A stretch of 36,464 nucleotides of DNA from Acidimicrobiaceae bacterium (GTDB lineage: Bacteria; Actinomycetota; Acidimicrobiia; Acidimicrobiales; Aldehydirespiratoraceae). Both the position numbers and the translations under genes were made by a program. Positions 7,897 to 15,578 of the stretch are shown here, piece by piece (position 1 is the stretch's first letter; every line of letters begins with the position of its first letter). A model generated the notes under the pieces. The model made no database searches. It was not told the origin of the DNA and saw nothing but the letters and a program-made list of their open reading frames with translations. The stretch is from positions 1-36,464 of the forward strand of contig JAERSO010000118.1 in the NCBI GenBank assembly GCA_016845585.1, in the 5' to 3' direction.

Positions 7897-9504
7897 TCAG
7901 TGGCCGGTGGCCCGCAACTCGAACTTGAGCACCTTGCCGGAGGCGTTCATCGGCAAGGCGTCGACGACATGCACCGCACGCGGCACCTTGTAGTTCGCCA
8001 TGCGTTCCCGACACCACGAGATGACCTCGTCGGCGTCGACGGTCGCACCGCTCCGAGGGACGATGAAGGCGTGACCGACCTCGCCCAGCCGGTCATCGGC
8101 CATGCCCACCACGGCGCACTGGGCGATCGCCTCGTGCTCGTGCAGAGTGTTCTCGATCTCGGCCGGGTAGGCGTTGAAGCCCCCGACGATCATCATGTCC
8201 TTCTTGCGGTCCGTGATGGTGACGTTGCCGTCAGCATCCATCACGCCGATGTCGCCCGTGTGCAGCCAACCGTCGGCGTCGATGGCCTCGCTGGTGGCCG
8301 CCGGGTCATCGAGATAGCCGTGCATGACGTTGTAGCCCCGGACCACTATCTCGCCCGATTCGCCGGTGGGCAGTTCCTGGTCGGCGTCGTCGAAGATGCG
8401 GACCTCGACGTCGGGGATGGCCCGTCCCGAGGTTCGCGAGATCGTCTCGGCTGAGTCCTCGGCCCGGCACATCGTGACCGTGCCGGTCGACTCCGTGAGG
8501 CCGTAAGCGGTGAGGATGGTGGCGAAGGTGAGCTCGGACCGCATGCGCTTGATCATCTCCACCGGCACCACCGCAGCGCCGGTGACAGCCAGGCGAAGCG
8601 ACGAGAGATCGAACGAGTCGCGATCGGGATGATCCAGGATCGACAGAAAGAGTGTCGGCGGGCCGGGCAGGGCGCTGATGGCCTCCTCCGCGACCCGCCG
8701 CAACACCGTCGGTACATCGAAGATGGGTTCGGGCACCATCGTGGCGCCGCGGATGGTGCAGGCGAGGATTCCGGCCTTGTAGCCGAAGGTGTGGAAGAAC
8801 GGGTTGACGATGAGGTAGCGGTCGCCATGGCGCAGGCCGACGATGTCGGACCACACGGTGAAGACCTCGATCGTCTGCGCATGCGTGGCCATCACCCCCT
8901 TGGGGCGGCCGGTCGTGCCCGAGGTGTAGATGATGTCGGAGAGGTCCTCCTCGCCGACATCCGGCAGCGGCACCGACGGATCATCGCCGCTGGCGAGGAA
9001 ATCGGCCCAGCTCTCGAATCGCACATTCGTCTCGGCGACGGCCGGCGTGGGGCCTTGCAAGACGACGATGCGCTCGACACCGGAGAGGTCACCCGCGTCA
9101 GCGGCTTCCACGAGGGAGTCGACATATTCGTTTCCCACGAAGTCGTGCACACAACACACCACCCGAGCTCCGCTGCGGGCGACGATGTCGACCGCCTCGT
9201 CGCGTTTGAAGCGGGTGTTCATCGGCACCACCACGGCACCGGCGAGATGGGCGCCGAACTGGGCGACGATCCATTCGGGAACGTTCGGTGCCCAGATCGC
9301 GACACGATCGCCGGGCGCGACACCGGCTCGCACGAATGCCCGCCCGGCCTGCGCGCACCGCGCCTCCAGCTCGGCGAACGTCCAGCGAACAGACTCGGTG
9401 ACGACCGCCTCGGTGTCGGCGAACTCACGGGCCGCGTGCTGCAGGATTGCGGGGGTCGTGCGGATCGATGACGCTCGCTCAGACCCTTTGCTTGGCTCGA
9501 TCAC
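7897..9504 (-). CDS. fadD3: FadD3-type CoA ligase (HIP-CoA synthetase)
   Basis: A 535-residue adenylate-forming ligase. The P-loop YTSGTTGRPKG is at 193-203, AYGLTE at 333-338, WLHTGD at 413-418 and the C-terminal adenylation Lys524 in NASGKVLK. The segments NPFFHTFGYKAGILAC, LPGPPT, AVTGAA and ITDRKKDMMIVGGFN closely follow my memory of mycobacterial FadD3. FadD3 attaches CoA to 3aalpha-H-4alpha-(3'-propanoate)-7abeta-methylhexahydro-1,5-indanedione (HIP), the C/D-ring remnant of steroids. The GTG at 9504 is preferred: homology starts soon after, and TAGGGT lies exactly seven bases upstream as a leaderless -10. An open extension to 9810 runs antisense to the thiolase and is rejected. It leads a two-gene unit with the SDR downstream. 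Confidence 0.9.
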   Translation of the reverse strand: MIEPSKGSERASSIRTTPAILQHAAREFADTEAVVTESVRWTFAELEARCAQAGRAFVRAGVAPGDRVAIWAPNVPEWIVAQFGAHLAGAVVVPMNTRFKRDEAVDIVARSGARVVCCVHDFVGNEYVDSLVEAADAGDLSGVERIVVLQGPTPAVAETNVRFESWADFLASGDDPSVPLPDVGEEDLSDIIYTSGTTGRPKGVMATHAQTIEVFTVWSDIVGLRHGDRYLIVNPFFHTFGYKAGILACTIRGATMVPEPIFDVPTVLRRVAEEAISALPGPPTLFLSILDHPDRDSFDLSSLRLAVTGAAVVPVEMIKRMRSELTFATILTAYGLTESTGTVTMCRAEDSAETISRTSGRAIPDVEVRIFDDADQELPTGESGEIVVRGYNVMHGYLDDPAATSEAIDADGWLHTGDIGVMDADGNVTITDRKKDMMIVGGFNAYPAEIENTLHEHEAIAQCAVVGMADDRLGEVGHAFIVPRSGATVDADEVISWCRERMANYKVPRAVHVVDALPMNASGKVLKFELRATGH

Positions 9505-9511
9505 GGCGGAG

Positions 9512-9517
9512 ACCCTA
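9512..9517 (-). promoter_or_regulatory. Leaderless-type -10 (TAGGGT) for fadD3
   Basis: TAGGGT on the minus strand sits seven bases before the GTG at 9504. This helps fix the start of fadD3 and implies a transcript without a leader. Confidence 0.5.
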
Positions 9518-9529
9518 CCATCAGCGCGA

Positions 9530-9566
9530 CGGCTCACCCCGAGCCGAGCGTTGGGCGAAAACGCCC
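9530..9566. promoter_or_regulatory. Two tandem hairpins in the fadD3/thiolase divergent gap
   Basis: CGGCTC/GAGCCG (9530-9546, 5-base loop) and GGGCG/CGCCC (9553-9566, AAAA loop) are adjacent perfect inverted repeats between the two divergent genes. Either could be an operator. They lie just upstream of a TAGCCT element (9568-9573) that could serve as the thiolase -10. Confidence 0.35.
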
Positions 9567-9604
9567 GTAGCCTGTCGCCCACCACTCCCGAGGATCGAGG
9601 AATC

Positions 9605-10753
9605 ATGGCCGAAGCATTCATCGTCGATGCAGTTCGCAGCCCCGTGGGCAAACGGGGCGGAGGCCTCGCCGACATCCACCCGGCCGACCTCGGCGCGCAC
9701 AGCATCAAGGCCCTCATCGACCGCACGGGCATGGACCCGGAAGGTGTCGATGATGTGGTGTTCGGCAATGTCGACTCGATCGGTCCACAGGCCGGCTGCA
9801 TCGCCCGCACCTGCTGGCTGGCCGCCGATCTCCCTCAGCACGTTCCTGGCGTGACGATCGATCGCCAGTGCGGGTCAGCGCAGCAGGCGGTGCATTTCGC
9901 CGCCCAGGCCGTGATGAGCGGCACCATGGACGTCGTCGTCGCCGGCGGCGTCCAGAACATGTCGATGATCCCGATCTCGTCGGCGATGACCGCGGGCCAA
10001 GCCCTCGGTTTCGACGACCCGTTCACCGGGTCGCCCGCCTGGACCACCCGCTATGGCTCGGGTGAGGTCAGCCAGTTCACGGGGGCGGAGATGATCGCTG
10101 AGAAGTGGGACATCTCGCGCGAGGAAATGGAAGATTTTGCCATCGCGTCGCACGAGCGGGCGATCACGGCCCGAGCCGAGGGGCGGTTCGATCCCGAGAT
10201 CGTCCCGCTGAACGACGTCGCCCACGATGAGGGGCCCCGCGAGCCCAACGTCGAGAAGATCCGATCGCTCCCCACCCTCATCGAAGGTGGCCGGTTGACC
10301 GCCGCAGTGGCGTCCCAGATCTCCGACGCATCGTCGGCTCTCCTGATCGCCAGCGAAGAGGCGGTCAACCGCTTCGACCTCACGCCTCGAGCCCGCATCC
10401 ACCATCTGTCGGTCCTGGCCGATGATCCGATCATGATGCTCTCGGCGCCGATCCCGGCCACCCAGCGGGCCCTCGCCAAGTCCGGCCTCACCGCGTCCGA
10501 CATCGATCTCGTCGAGATCAACGAGGCCTTCGCCTCGGTGGTGCTGGCGTGGCTGCGCGAGACCGACTTCGAGCACGAGCAGGTCAACGTGAACGGCGGC
10601 GCCATCGCCCTCGGGCATCCCCTGGGGGCCACCGGCGCCCGACTGATGACGACGCTACTCAACGAGCTCGAGCGCACGGGCGGCCGCTACGGCCTCCAGA
10701 CCATGGGCGAGGGCGGCGGCCAGGCCAACGTCACCATCATCGAGCGCCTCTGA
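9605..10753 (+). CDS. fadA6: FadA6-like thiolase with altered C-terminal active site
   Basis: A 382-residue thiolase expected to cleave a 3-oxoacyl-CoA with free CoA. The acyl-accepting Cys89 is in DRQCGSAQQA and the catalytic His338 in GHPLGATG; NEAF is also intact. The blocks GGVQNMSMIPISSAM and GRLTAA.ASQISD follow mycobacterial FadA6, encoded in the KstR2 regulon. The expected second catalytic cysteine, in a TMCEGGG motif near the C terminus, is replaced: the codon at 10706-10708 is GGC, giving Gly368. One base change (T to G) would restore Cys, so this is either a sequencing or assembly error, a recent mutation, or an altered enzyme. The ATG has CGAGG four bases upstream. It is divergent from fadD3 and convergent with maoC. 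Confidence 0.85.
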   Translation: MAEAFIVDAVRSPVGKRGGGLADIHPADLGAHSIKALIDRTGMDPEGVDDVVFGNVDSIGPQAGCIARTCWLAADLPQHVPGVTIDRQCGSAQQAVHFAAQAVMSGTMDVVVAGGVQNMSMIPISSAMTAGQALGFDDPFTGSPAWTTRYGSGEVSQFTGAEMIAEKWDISREEMEDFAIASHERAITARAEGRFDPEIVPLNDVAHDEGPREPNVEKIRSLPTLIEGGRLTAAVASQISDASSALLIASEEAVNRFDLTPRARIHHLSVLADDPIMMLSAPIPATQRALAKSGLTASDIDLVEINEAFASVVLAWLRETDFEHEQVNVNGGAIALGHPLGATGARLMTTLLNELERTGGRYGLQTMGEGGGQANVTIIERL

Positions 10754-10784
10754 CCAGGCTCGATCAGAGCAGCGCGGTCAGAGG
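10747..10784. terminator. Bidirectional inverted repeat containing both stop codons
   Basis: CCTCTGACC (10747-10755) and GGTCAGAGG (10776-10784) are perfect 9-bp arms with a 20-base loop. The left arm contains the thiolase stop (10751-10753) and the right arm contains the stop of the opposite-strand MaoC gene (10778-10780). No T tract follows. Confidence 0.5.
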
Positions 10785-11260
10785 ATGTAGCGCGACAACG
10801 CCGTCAGCACGCAAGCGGGCTTCGGGCTGCCCTCGAGCTCCATCGTGATCTTCATCTCCGTCTGCACGCCGCCGTCGATGTCGGTGACGGCGGCGAGTTC
10901 CACACCGGCGCGCACGCGGCTGCCCACCGGCACCGGCGCCGGGTACCGGACGGCACCGAGCCCGTAGTTGAGTCCCATGGAGAACCCGCTGACCTCGACG
11001 ACCTGGGGTAGCAGGTAGTTGGAGAGCGACAGGGTGAGATAACCGTGGGCGATCGTGGCACCGAACGGCCCGTCTGCGGCACGTTTCGGGTCCACATGGA
11101 TCCATTGATGATCGTCGGTGGCGTCGGCGAAGAGATCGATGCGCGCCTGGTCGATGGTGACCCATGGGCTGTGGCCGAGATGGGTGCCCTCGGCCGCTCG
11201 CACGGCGTCGGGACCGTCGAGCACGGTCCGGGCCACGGGCTGATGCGGTTCGCTACTCAT
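10778..11260 (-). CDS. MaoC-like (R)-specific enoyl-CoA hydratase
   Basis: A 160-residue single hot-dog hydratase that would add water to an enoyl-CoA. The hydratase-2 motif is clear: Asp50 and His55 in ATDDHQWIHVD, then GPFG.TIAHG at about 64-73. Length and motif match stand-alone MaoC proteins active as homodimers. Its ATG overlaps the stop of ipdC by four bases (ATGA), so it is translationally coupled as the last gene of the echA20-ipdABC operon. In M. tuberculosis the corresponding position after ipdC is occupied by a ferredoxin gene, so this placement differs. A hydration step in degrading the opened ring product is inferred from position only. Confidence 0.85.
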   Translation of the reverse strand: MSSEPHQPVARTVLDGPDAVRAAEGTHLGHSPWVTIDQARIDLFADATDDHQWIHVDPKRAADGPFGATIAHGYLTLSLSNYLLPQVVEVSGFSMGLNYGLGAVRYPAPVPVGSRVRAGVELAAVTDIDGGVQTEMKITMELEGSPKPACVLTALSRYIL

Positions 11261-12348
11261 GCGGGGCCTCCATGCTCACGCAAATCCGCGGTCAGACGAT
11301 CGAGCACGCTCGTCGCCTCCTCCATGATCCGATCGATGAGTTCCTGGCAGGTGGGCAGGTCGTCGATGACCCCGACCACCTGACCACTCGCCAACACTCC
11401 CGAGTCGGTCTTCCCGTCGACGAGCCCAGCCTTCAGCAACATCGGAGTGTTGGCGGCCATCACCATCTGGGACCAAGTCAGACCCATCGAGGCCCGCATG
11501 GCCATCCCCTCCGTCCACATGTCGCGGTAGCCCATACCGGTGAGGGTTCGGAACCGACGCGCATTCATCACCGCTCGCAGCAGCGGTCGGATCCGCCCTC
11601 GCTCGGCCTCCACCTGGTCGACGAGCGCGGTGCGCAACACCCGGTGCGGCACGCCGTCGACCTGGGTGGACACCACGGTGTCGGTCACGGCGTGGCCGAG
11701 GTAGAACTGCTTCACACTGTCGGGAACCGACGAATCTGAGGTGAGCAGGAAGCGAGTGCCCATGGCCACCGCGTCGGCGCCGTACGACAAGGCCGCCACC
11801 AGGCCGCGCCCGTCGTGGAAGCCGCCGGCGGCGATGACCGGGACTCGACCGGCGACGGCATCGACCACCTGGGGCAGCAGGATCGACGTGGGGACCGAGC
11901 CCGTGTGGCCGCCGCCCTCACCGCCCTGGACCAGCACTGCGTCGACGCCCCATTCCAGGACCTTCTCCGCGTGACGCTTCGCCCCGATCGACGGCACGAC
12001 CAGGAGTCCCGCGTCGTGCAGCCGGGCGATGAGTTCCTGACGAGGCGCCTGGGCGAAGCTGGCCACCCGCACCTCGTTGTCGATCATCAGCTGGATCCGC
12101 TGGTCGATGTCGGCCGCGTCGGCGCGAAGGTTGACGCCGAATGGCTTGTCGGTGCGTTCCCGCACCCGCTCGACCGACTCGTTGAGTTGGGCGAGGTCCA
12201 TGGTGGCACTGGCGAGAATCCCGAGTCCGCCCGCGTTAGCGGTGGCCGACACGAGAGACGGGCCGGCGACCCATCCCATGCCGGTCTGCACGACCGGAAC
12301 GTCGACCCCGACCACATCACAGAACGACGTGCGCAGCCGGGCGTCCAT
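11257..12348 (-). CDS. ipdC: IpdC-like FMN-dependent reductase (nitronate monooxygenase family)
   Basis: A 363-residue TIM-barrel flavoprotein of the 2-nitropropane dioxygenase-like family. FMN-binding landmarks are QTGMGW (21-26), the Gly-rich QGGEGGGHTG (141-150), AAGGFHDG (173-180) and GTRF (197-200). In this operon context it corresponds to IpdC (Rv3553, about 355 residues), the oxidoreductase acting on the 5-hydroxy C/D-ring CoA thioester before ring opening in steroid catabolism. It is unlikely to be a true nitronate monooxygenase given its neighbours. The ATG at 12348 overlaps the last base of the ipdB stop (TGATG). The frame stays open far upstream through ipdB, but that part is not homologous and is discarded. 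Confidence 0.88.
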   Translation of the reverse strand: MDARLRTSFCDVVGVDVPVVQTGMGWVAGPSLVSATANAGGLGILASATMDLAQLNESVERVRERTDKPFGVNLRADAADIDQRIQLMIDNEVRVASFAQAPRQELIARLHDAGLLVVPSIGAKRHAEKVLEWGVDAVLVQGGEGGGHTGSVPTSILLPQVVDAVAGRVPVIAAGGFHDGRGLVAALSYGADAVAMGTRFLLTSDSSVPDSVKQFYLGHAVTDTVVSTQVDGVPHRVLRTALVDQVEAERGRIRPLLRAVMNARRFRTLTGMGYRDMWTEGMAMRASMGLTWSQMVMAANTPMLLKAGLVDGKTDSGVLASGQVVGVIDDLPTCQELIDRIMEEATSVLDRLTADLREHGGPA

Positions 12349-13103
12349 CAGTCGGCCACCTCGCGGTACCGCAGGCCGTCGGGATCGATCCGGCCGATCG
12401 CATCGACCTCGTCGGCCGTCGGGACACGACTCTCGGGCACGTCGTCGGGGACGATGATGCCGAAGCCGGTGGCCTCGACGATGTCGGCCACGGTCACGCC
12501 CGGGTGCACCGTGCGGATCCTCATCGTGTGATCGGGTGTGTCGAAGTCGAAGCTGCCGAGGTTCGTGATGACCCGCGGCAGTCGGTGGTTCTGTTGCACC
12601 CACTCGCTCAAGCCGCCGGCACGGTCGTAACCGATGCCGCTCACCATGTCGACGGCTTGGACGAACACCCGCTCGGTGTGGCGCGGAATCCAGAAGCTGA
12701 CCGCGTGATTGATCGTGTTGCCCGGTCCGCCACGCACGCCCAACAGCTGTGCCTTGGGCTGGGCCCACGCGCCGATGTTGGCGATGTTGGTGTTGCCGTG
12801 GCGATCGATCTGGCTGGCACCCATCATCACGTGGCGCCGCCCGCCCCACAGGAGGTCGAAGACGGTGCGAAACGGCACCCATCCCTCGATCACCTTGTCG
12901 GTTGCCCCGATCGGCAGGTCGCCGTCGATGAAGAAGCTGGCGCCGTCGGACACCATCAGGTCGGGTTCGAACGTGGCGCGGGCCAACCGGGCCCCGAGCA
13001 TCGGCATCACGCCCATGCCTGAACCGAAGATCTCCCCGTCGCCGCGGAAGGCCTCGGCGCACGCAACGGCAATGATGTCGGCAAGACGGATGTCAGTGCT
13101 CAC
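12348..13103 (-). CDS. ipdB: IpdB, beta subunit of the COCHEA-CoA ring-cleaving hydrolase
   Basis: A 251-residue protein with a class I CoA-transferase fold. Blocks such as VACAEAFRG, GARLARATF, GRRHVMMGASQIDRHGN, GVRGGPGNTINHA and LHPGV-like TVHPGV agree with mycobacterial IpdB (250 residues). At the place where true CoA transferases carry the catalytic glutamate, the sequence is SDGASFF. That fits the known finding that IpdAB is a hydrolase opening the last steroid ring rather than a transferase. It pairs with IpdA, and both are needed. The GTG start at 13103 lies 11 bases inside the end of ipdA, suggesting coupled translation and equal subunit amounts. An open extension to 13235 is out-of-frame shadow of ipdA. 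Confidence 0.9.
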   Translation of the reverse strand: MSTDIRLADIIAVACAEAFRGDGEIFGSGMGVMPMLGARLARATFEPDLMVSDGASFFIDGDLPIGATDKVIEGWVPFRTVFDLLWGGRRHVMMGASQIDRHGNTNIANIGAWAQPKAQLLGVRGGPGNTINHAVSFWIPRHTERVFVQAVDMVSGIGYDRAGGLSEWVQQNHRLPRVITNLGSFDFDTPDHTMRIRTVHPGVTVADIVEATGFGIIVPDDVPESRVPTADEVDAIGRIDPDGLRYREVAD

Positions 13104-13947
13104 GGATCGCCTCCTGATAGTCGGCCTCGGAGCCGGAGAGGTAGGTGTCGACGAACGCCGCCCAAGCCTCGGAATCGCGGGCTGCGGCGACATAAGCGGA
13201 CTGGAAGGCCTCGTCCCGGTCGTAGTCGGGCTCACACGACGTGAAGTGCGCGCCGTTCGGCGACTCGATCACCCCGTCGACCATCGAACGATTGATGCGC
13301 AGAGTGTGGAAGGTGCCCTCGTCGAGCAGATTCTCGGTGGGGACGACCCGTTCACACGACACGAAACGATGGCCGGTGTCGCTGGCACCGAGGAAGAGAT
13401 CATCGAAGTAGATGTCGGGGCCGAGGAACTGGGCGTTGCCCCGCTCGTCGGCGCGGTTCATGTGAACGAACACGGCATCCATTCGGATGGCCGGGACCGC
13501 CAGCAGCTCCTCGCCATCGGCGTAGGGCGACACGACGGTGCGAAGCCCGGGGTTGATGTCCATCACGTCACTACCGAGCCCGGCCCTCGTGGGCAGGAAC
13601 GGCAATCGCAACGACCCGGCGTAGAGCCCCCATTGGAGCATTCCCTCGTCGTACTCCACGAGTTCGGGAATCGTGCCGTTCTGTCGCGCGGCCCGGAAGT
13701 GGGGCTCGAGCGGGATCGAGTCGAGCGTCACGAACCCGTACACCAGCTTTCGCACCTTGCCGGCCGCACAGAGCAGGCCGACGTCGGGGCCGCCGTAACT
13801 GACCACGGTGAGATCATCGATGTCGGACCGCAACAGGGCACGCACCAGACTCATGGGCTTTCGGCGGCTTCCCCAGCCCCCGATGCCCAGCGTCATGCCC
13901 GACTCGAGCGTGGCAACCGCCTCGTCGGGACTCATGAGCTTGCTCAC
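13093..13947 (-). CDS. ipdA: IpdA, alpha subunit of the COCHEA-CoA ring-cleaving hydrolase
   Basis: A 284-residue class I CoA-transferase-fold subunit. GIGGWGSRRKPM (21-32), SYGGPDVGLLCAAGKVRK (50-67), RAGLGSDV, NRADERGNA and YLSGSEADYQ closely follow mycobacterial IpdA (about 290 residues). Glu101 in the YDEGMLQ motif appears to align with the glutamate reported as essential in IpdA (Glu105 in its own numbering, from memory). With IpdB it hydrolyses the last carbocycle of the steroid nucleus after CoA activation. The GTG at 13947 overlaps the echA20 stop by four bases (GTGA), and AAGGGA lies about eight bases upstream. Confidence 0.92.
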   Translation of the reverse strand: MSKLMSPDEAVATLESGMTLGIGGWGSRRKPMSLVRALLRSDIDDLTVVSYGGPDVGLLCAAGKVRKLVYGFVTLDSIPLEPHFRAARQNGTIPELVEYDEGMLQWGLYAGSLRLPFLPTRAGLGSDVMDINPGLRTVVSPYADGEELLAVPAIRMDAVFVHMNRADERGNAQFLGPDIYFDDLFLGASDTGHRFVSCERVVPTENLLDEGTFHTLRINRSMVDGVIESPNGAHFTSCEPDYDRDEAFQSAYVAAARDSEAWAAFVDTYLSGSEADYQEAIREH

Positions 13948-14717
13948 GAATCGTTCCCTTCTTTCGTGGCACCCTTGTCGGTGCCGGCAAAGTCGTCGCG
14001 CAGCTCATCGCTGACGCCCGACAGATTCAGTTCGAACGTGAAGCCCTGCTCATAGCGGTAGCTCCGCTTCACGTCCCAGAGGTCGATCCCGTTGAGGCTT
14101 TCTTTGGCGGCACGGATGACCGTGGGTGACTTCTCGGCGATGGTGCGGCCGATCTCCAGCGCGGCCTCGCGCAGTTCGCCTCGGGGCACCACCTGGAGCA
14201 CGCTGCCGTAGTGGAGGAGCTCCTCGGCGCTGGCGGTTGCGGAGGTGTAGACCATCTGACGCATCTTGTGTTGGGGCACCATCCGTGCGAGGTGTGTTGC
14301 CGCGCCCAGCGCGCCACGATCCACCTCGGGAAGACCGAAGAACGCGTCATCACTGGCGATGATGATGTCGGAGTTGCCGGCCAGCCCGATACCTCCGCCG
14401 ACGCAGAAGCCGTTGACGGCGCAGATCACCGGGACCGCGCAGTCGTACACGGCGGCAAAGGCGGCGAAACAGCCCTTGTTGGCACCGATCAGCGCATCGA
14501 ACCCGGTGGTGGTCTGCATCTCCTTGATGTCGACGCCGGCGTTGAACCCTCGGCCTTCGGCGCGCAGGACAACCGCCCGAGTCGCCGGGTCGGCACCCGC
14601 CGCGAGAACGCGGTCGGCCAACTCGAACCACTCGGCGACGGTGAGGGCGTTCACGGGCGGACAATCGACGATGATCTCGACGATCCCGGCTTCTGGAGTG
14701 TGGGTGGTGATCGGCAT
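13944..14717 (-). CDS. echA20: EchA20-type crotonase, steroid D-ring-opening hydrolase
   Basis: A 257-residue crotonase-fold enzyme. Oxyanion-hole segments are GRGFNAGVDIKEM (55-67) and NGFCVGGGIGLAGNSD (102-117), followed by FGLPEVDRGALGAATHL (127-143). A long run of residues from LRAEGRGF to GGGIGL is nearly identical to what I recall of M. tuberculosis EchA20, which opens a ring of the CoA-linked C/D-ring intermediate to give the IpdAB substrate. It is the first gene of a five-gene operon (echA20-ipdA-ipdB-ipdC-maoC) and is divergent from an SDR at 14765, as Rv3550 and Rv3549c are in M. tuberculosis. The ATG has a TACAGT element eight bases upstream, suggesting a leaderless message. Confidence 0.93.
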   Translation of the reverse strand: MPITTHTPEAGIVEIIVDCPPVNALTVAEWFELADRVLAAGADPATRAVVLRAEGRGFNAGVDIKEMQTTTGFDALIGANKGCFAAFAAVYDCAVPVICAVNGFCVGGGIGLAGNSDIIIASDDAFFGLPEVDRGALGAATHLARMVPQHKMRQMVYTSATASAEELLHYGSVLQVVPRGELREAALEIGRTIAEKSPTVIRAAKESLNGIDLWDVKRSYRYEQGFTFELNLSGVSDELRDDFAGTDKGATKEGNDS

Positions 14718-14746
14718 GACGAACGACTGTAGTCCTACCGTTTGTC
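14718..14746. promoter_or_regulatory. Imperfect palindrome and overlapping -10 in the echA20 divergent promoter
   Basis: The 47-bp gap holds GACGAAC (14718-14724) and GTTTGTC (14740-14746), inverted with one mismatch, around an inner GTAGTCCTAC palindrome (14729-14738). TACAGT (14731-14726, minus) is the candidate -10 for echA20. A repressor site here would control both directions. Confidence 0.35.
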
Positions 14747-14751
14747 GGCAC

Positions 14752-14757
14752 TAACGT
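14752..14757 (+). promoter_or_regulatory. Leaderless-type -10 (TAACGT) for the 14765 SDR
   Basis: TAACGT ends seven bases before the ATG at 14765, with no ribosome site in between. This supports the longer protein start rather than the in-frame Met at residue 13. Confidence 0.45.
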
Positions 14758-14764
14758 TGCGACG

Positions 14765-15544
14765 ATGCACGCCGAGACCTCGCCCGACGCCGCGAATCCG
14801 ATGAACTTCGAAGGGTCGGTGGTGCTCGTCACCGGCGGCACCAAGGGCATCGGCCGCAGTATCGCCCAGCGATTCGCCGACCTCGGAGCGTCGGTGGCGG
14901 TCAGCGCTCGCAATGCGGCCGAGGACCTCCCGGCCGACTGGCATTTCGTCGCCGCCGACCTGAGAGATGGCGACGAAGCGGCCGGCATGGTCGATCAGGT
15001 GGTCGACCGATTCGGCCGAATCGACGTGGCGATCAACAACGCCGGCGGTGCGCCGCCGGCCGACACTGCCACAGCATCGCATCGCTTCACCGAGCGGGTC
15101 GTGCAGCTCAACCTCTTGTCGTCGATCTATGTCGCCCAGCAGGCCAATCACCACATGCAAGCGGCCGATGGCGGCTCGATCATCAACATCGGCAGCGTCA
15201 CGGCGATGCGCCCGGCCCCGACCGTGGCCGCCTACGGCGCCGCGAAGGCCGGCCTGTTGAACTTCACCCGCACCACTGGGCAAGAGTGGGCGCCGGCCGT
15301 GCGCGTCAACTGCATCACTGCTGGGCTCGTTCGCACCGAACAGGCTGCCATGCACTACGGCGACAACGACGCCATCGAGCGGATCGAGCGGGCCATCCCG
15401 ATGCGTCGCATGGCCACGCCGCACGACATCGCCAACGCGTGCGTGTACTTCGCCTCGCCGCTCTCGAGCTATGTCACCGGCGCCAACCTGGTACTCGACG
15501 GCGGCGGCGACCTGCCGGCCTTTCTCGTCGATCGCGAGGGATAG
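14765..15544 (+). CDS. SDR oxidoreductase, Rv3549c-like
   Basis: A 259-residue short-chain dehydrogenase with TGGTKGIG at 23-30, NNAGG at 91-95, Ser144, Tyr157 and Lys161. Features such as AAYGAAKAGL, WAPAVRVN and the C-terminal SSYVTGANLVLDGGG followed by PAFL match my recollection of M. tuberculosis Rv3549c, also 259 residues and also divergent from echA20. It belongs to the steroid C/D-ring regulon there, with an undetermined or redundant dehydrogenase role. The ATG at 14765 is favoured by a TAACGT element seven bases upstream. It converges with ipdF across a 23-bp gap. Confidence 0.87.
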   Translation: MHAETSPDAANPMNFEGSVVLVTGGTKGIGRSIAQRFADLGASVAVSARNAAEDLPADWHFVAADLRDGDEAAGMVDQVVDRFGRIDVAINNAGGAPPADTATASHRFTERVVQLNLLSSIYVAQQANHHMQAADGGSIINIGSVTAMRPAPTVAAYGAAKAGLLNFTRTTGQEWAPAVRVNCITAGLVRTEQAAMHYGDNDAIERIERAIPMRRMATPHDIANACVYFASPLSSYVTGANLVLDGGGDLPAFLVDREG

Positions 15545-15578
15545 CGGGCGACCCCCGCATCGGCGACTCATGCCCGCT
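15543..15578. terminator. Inverted repeat bracketing two convergent stop codons
   Basis: AGCGGGC (15543-15549) and GCCCGCT (15572-15578) are perfect 7-bp arms with a 22-base loop. They span the SDR stop (15542-15544) and lie beside the ipdF stop (15568-15570). The arrangement resembles the 10747-10784 repeat and suggests a bidirectional terminator. Confidence 0.4.

Noticed and set aside
6439..8454. Long open frame on the plus strand opposite the MFE-2-like SDR and fadD3
   Set aside because: It lies antisense to two well-supported genes, and its translation is His/Gly/Asp-rich with no domain, a typical GC-rich shadow.
12348..14717. Generic acetate or succinyl-CoA transferase subunits
   Set aside because: The catalytic-glutamate position of the beta subunit differs, and gene order with echA20 and ipdC identifies them as IpdA and IpdB.
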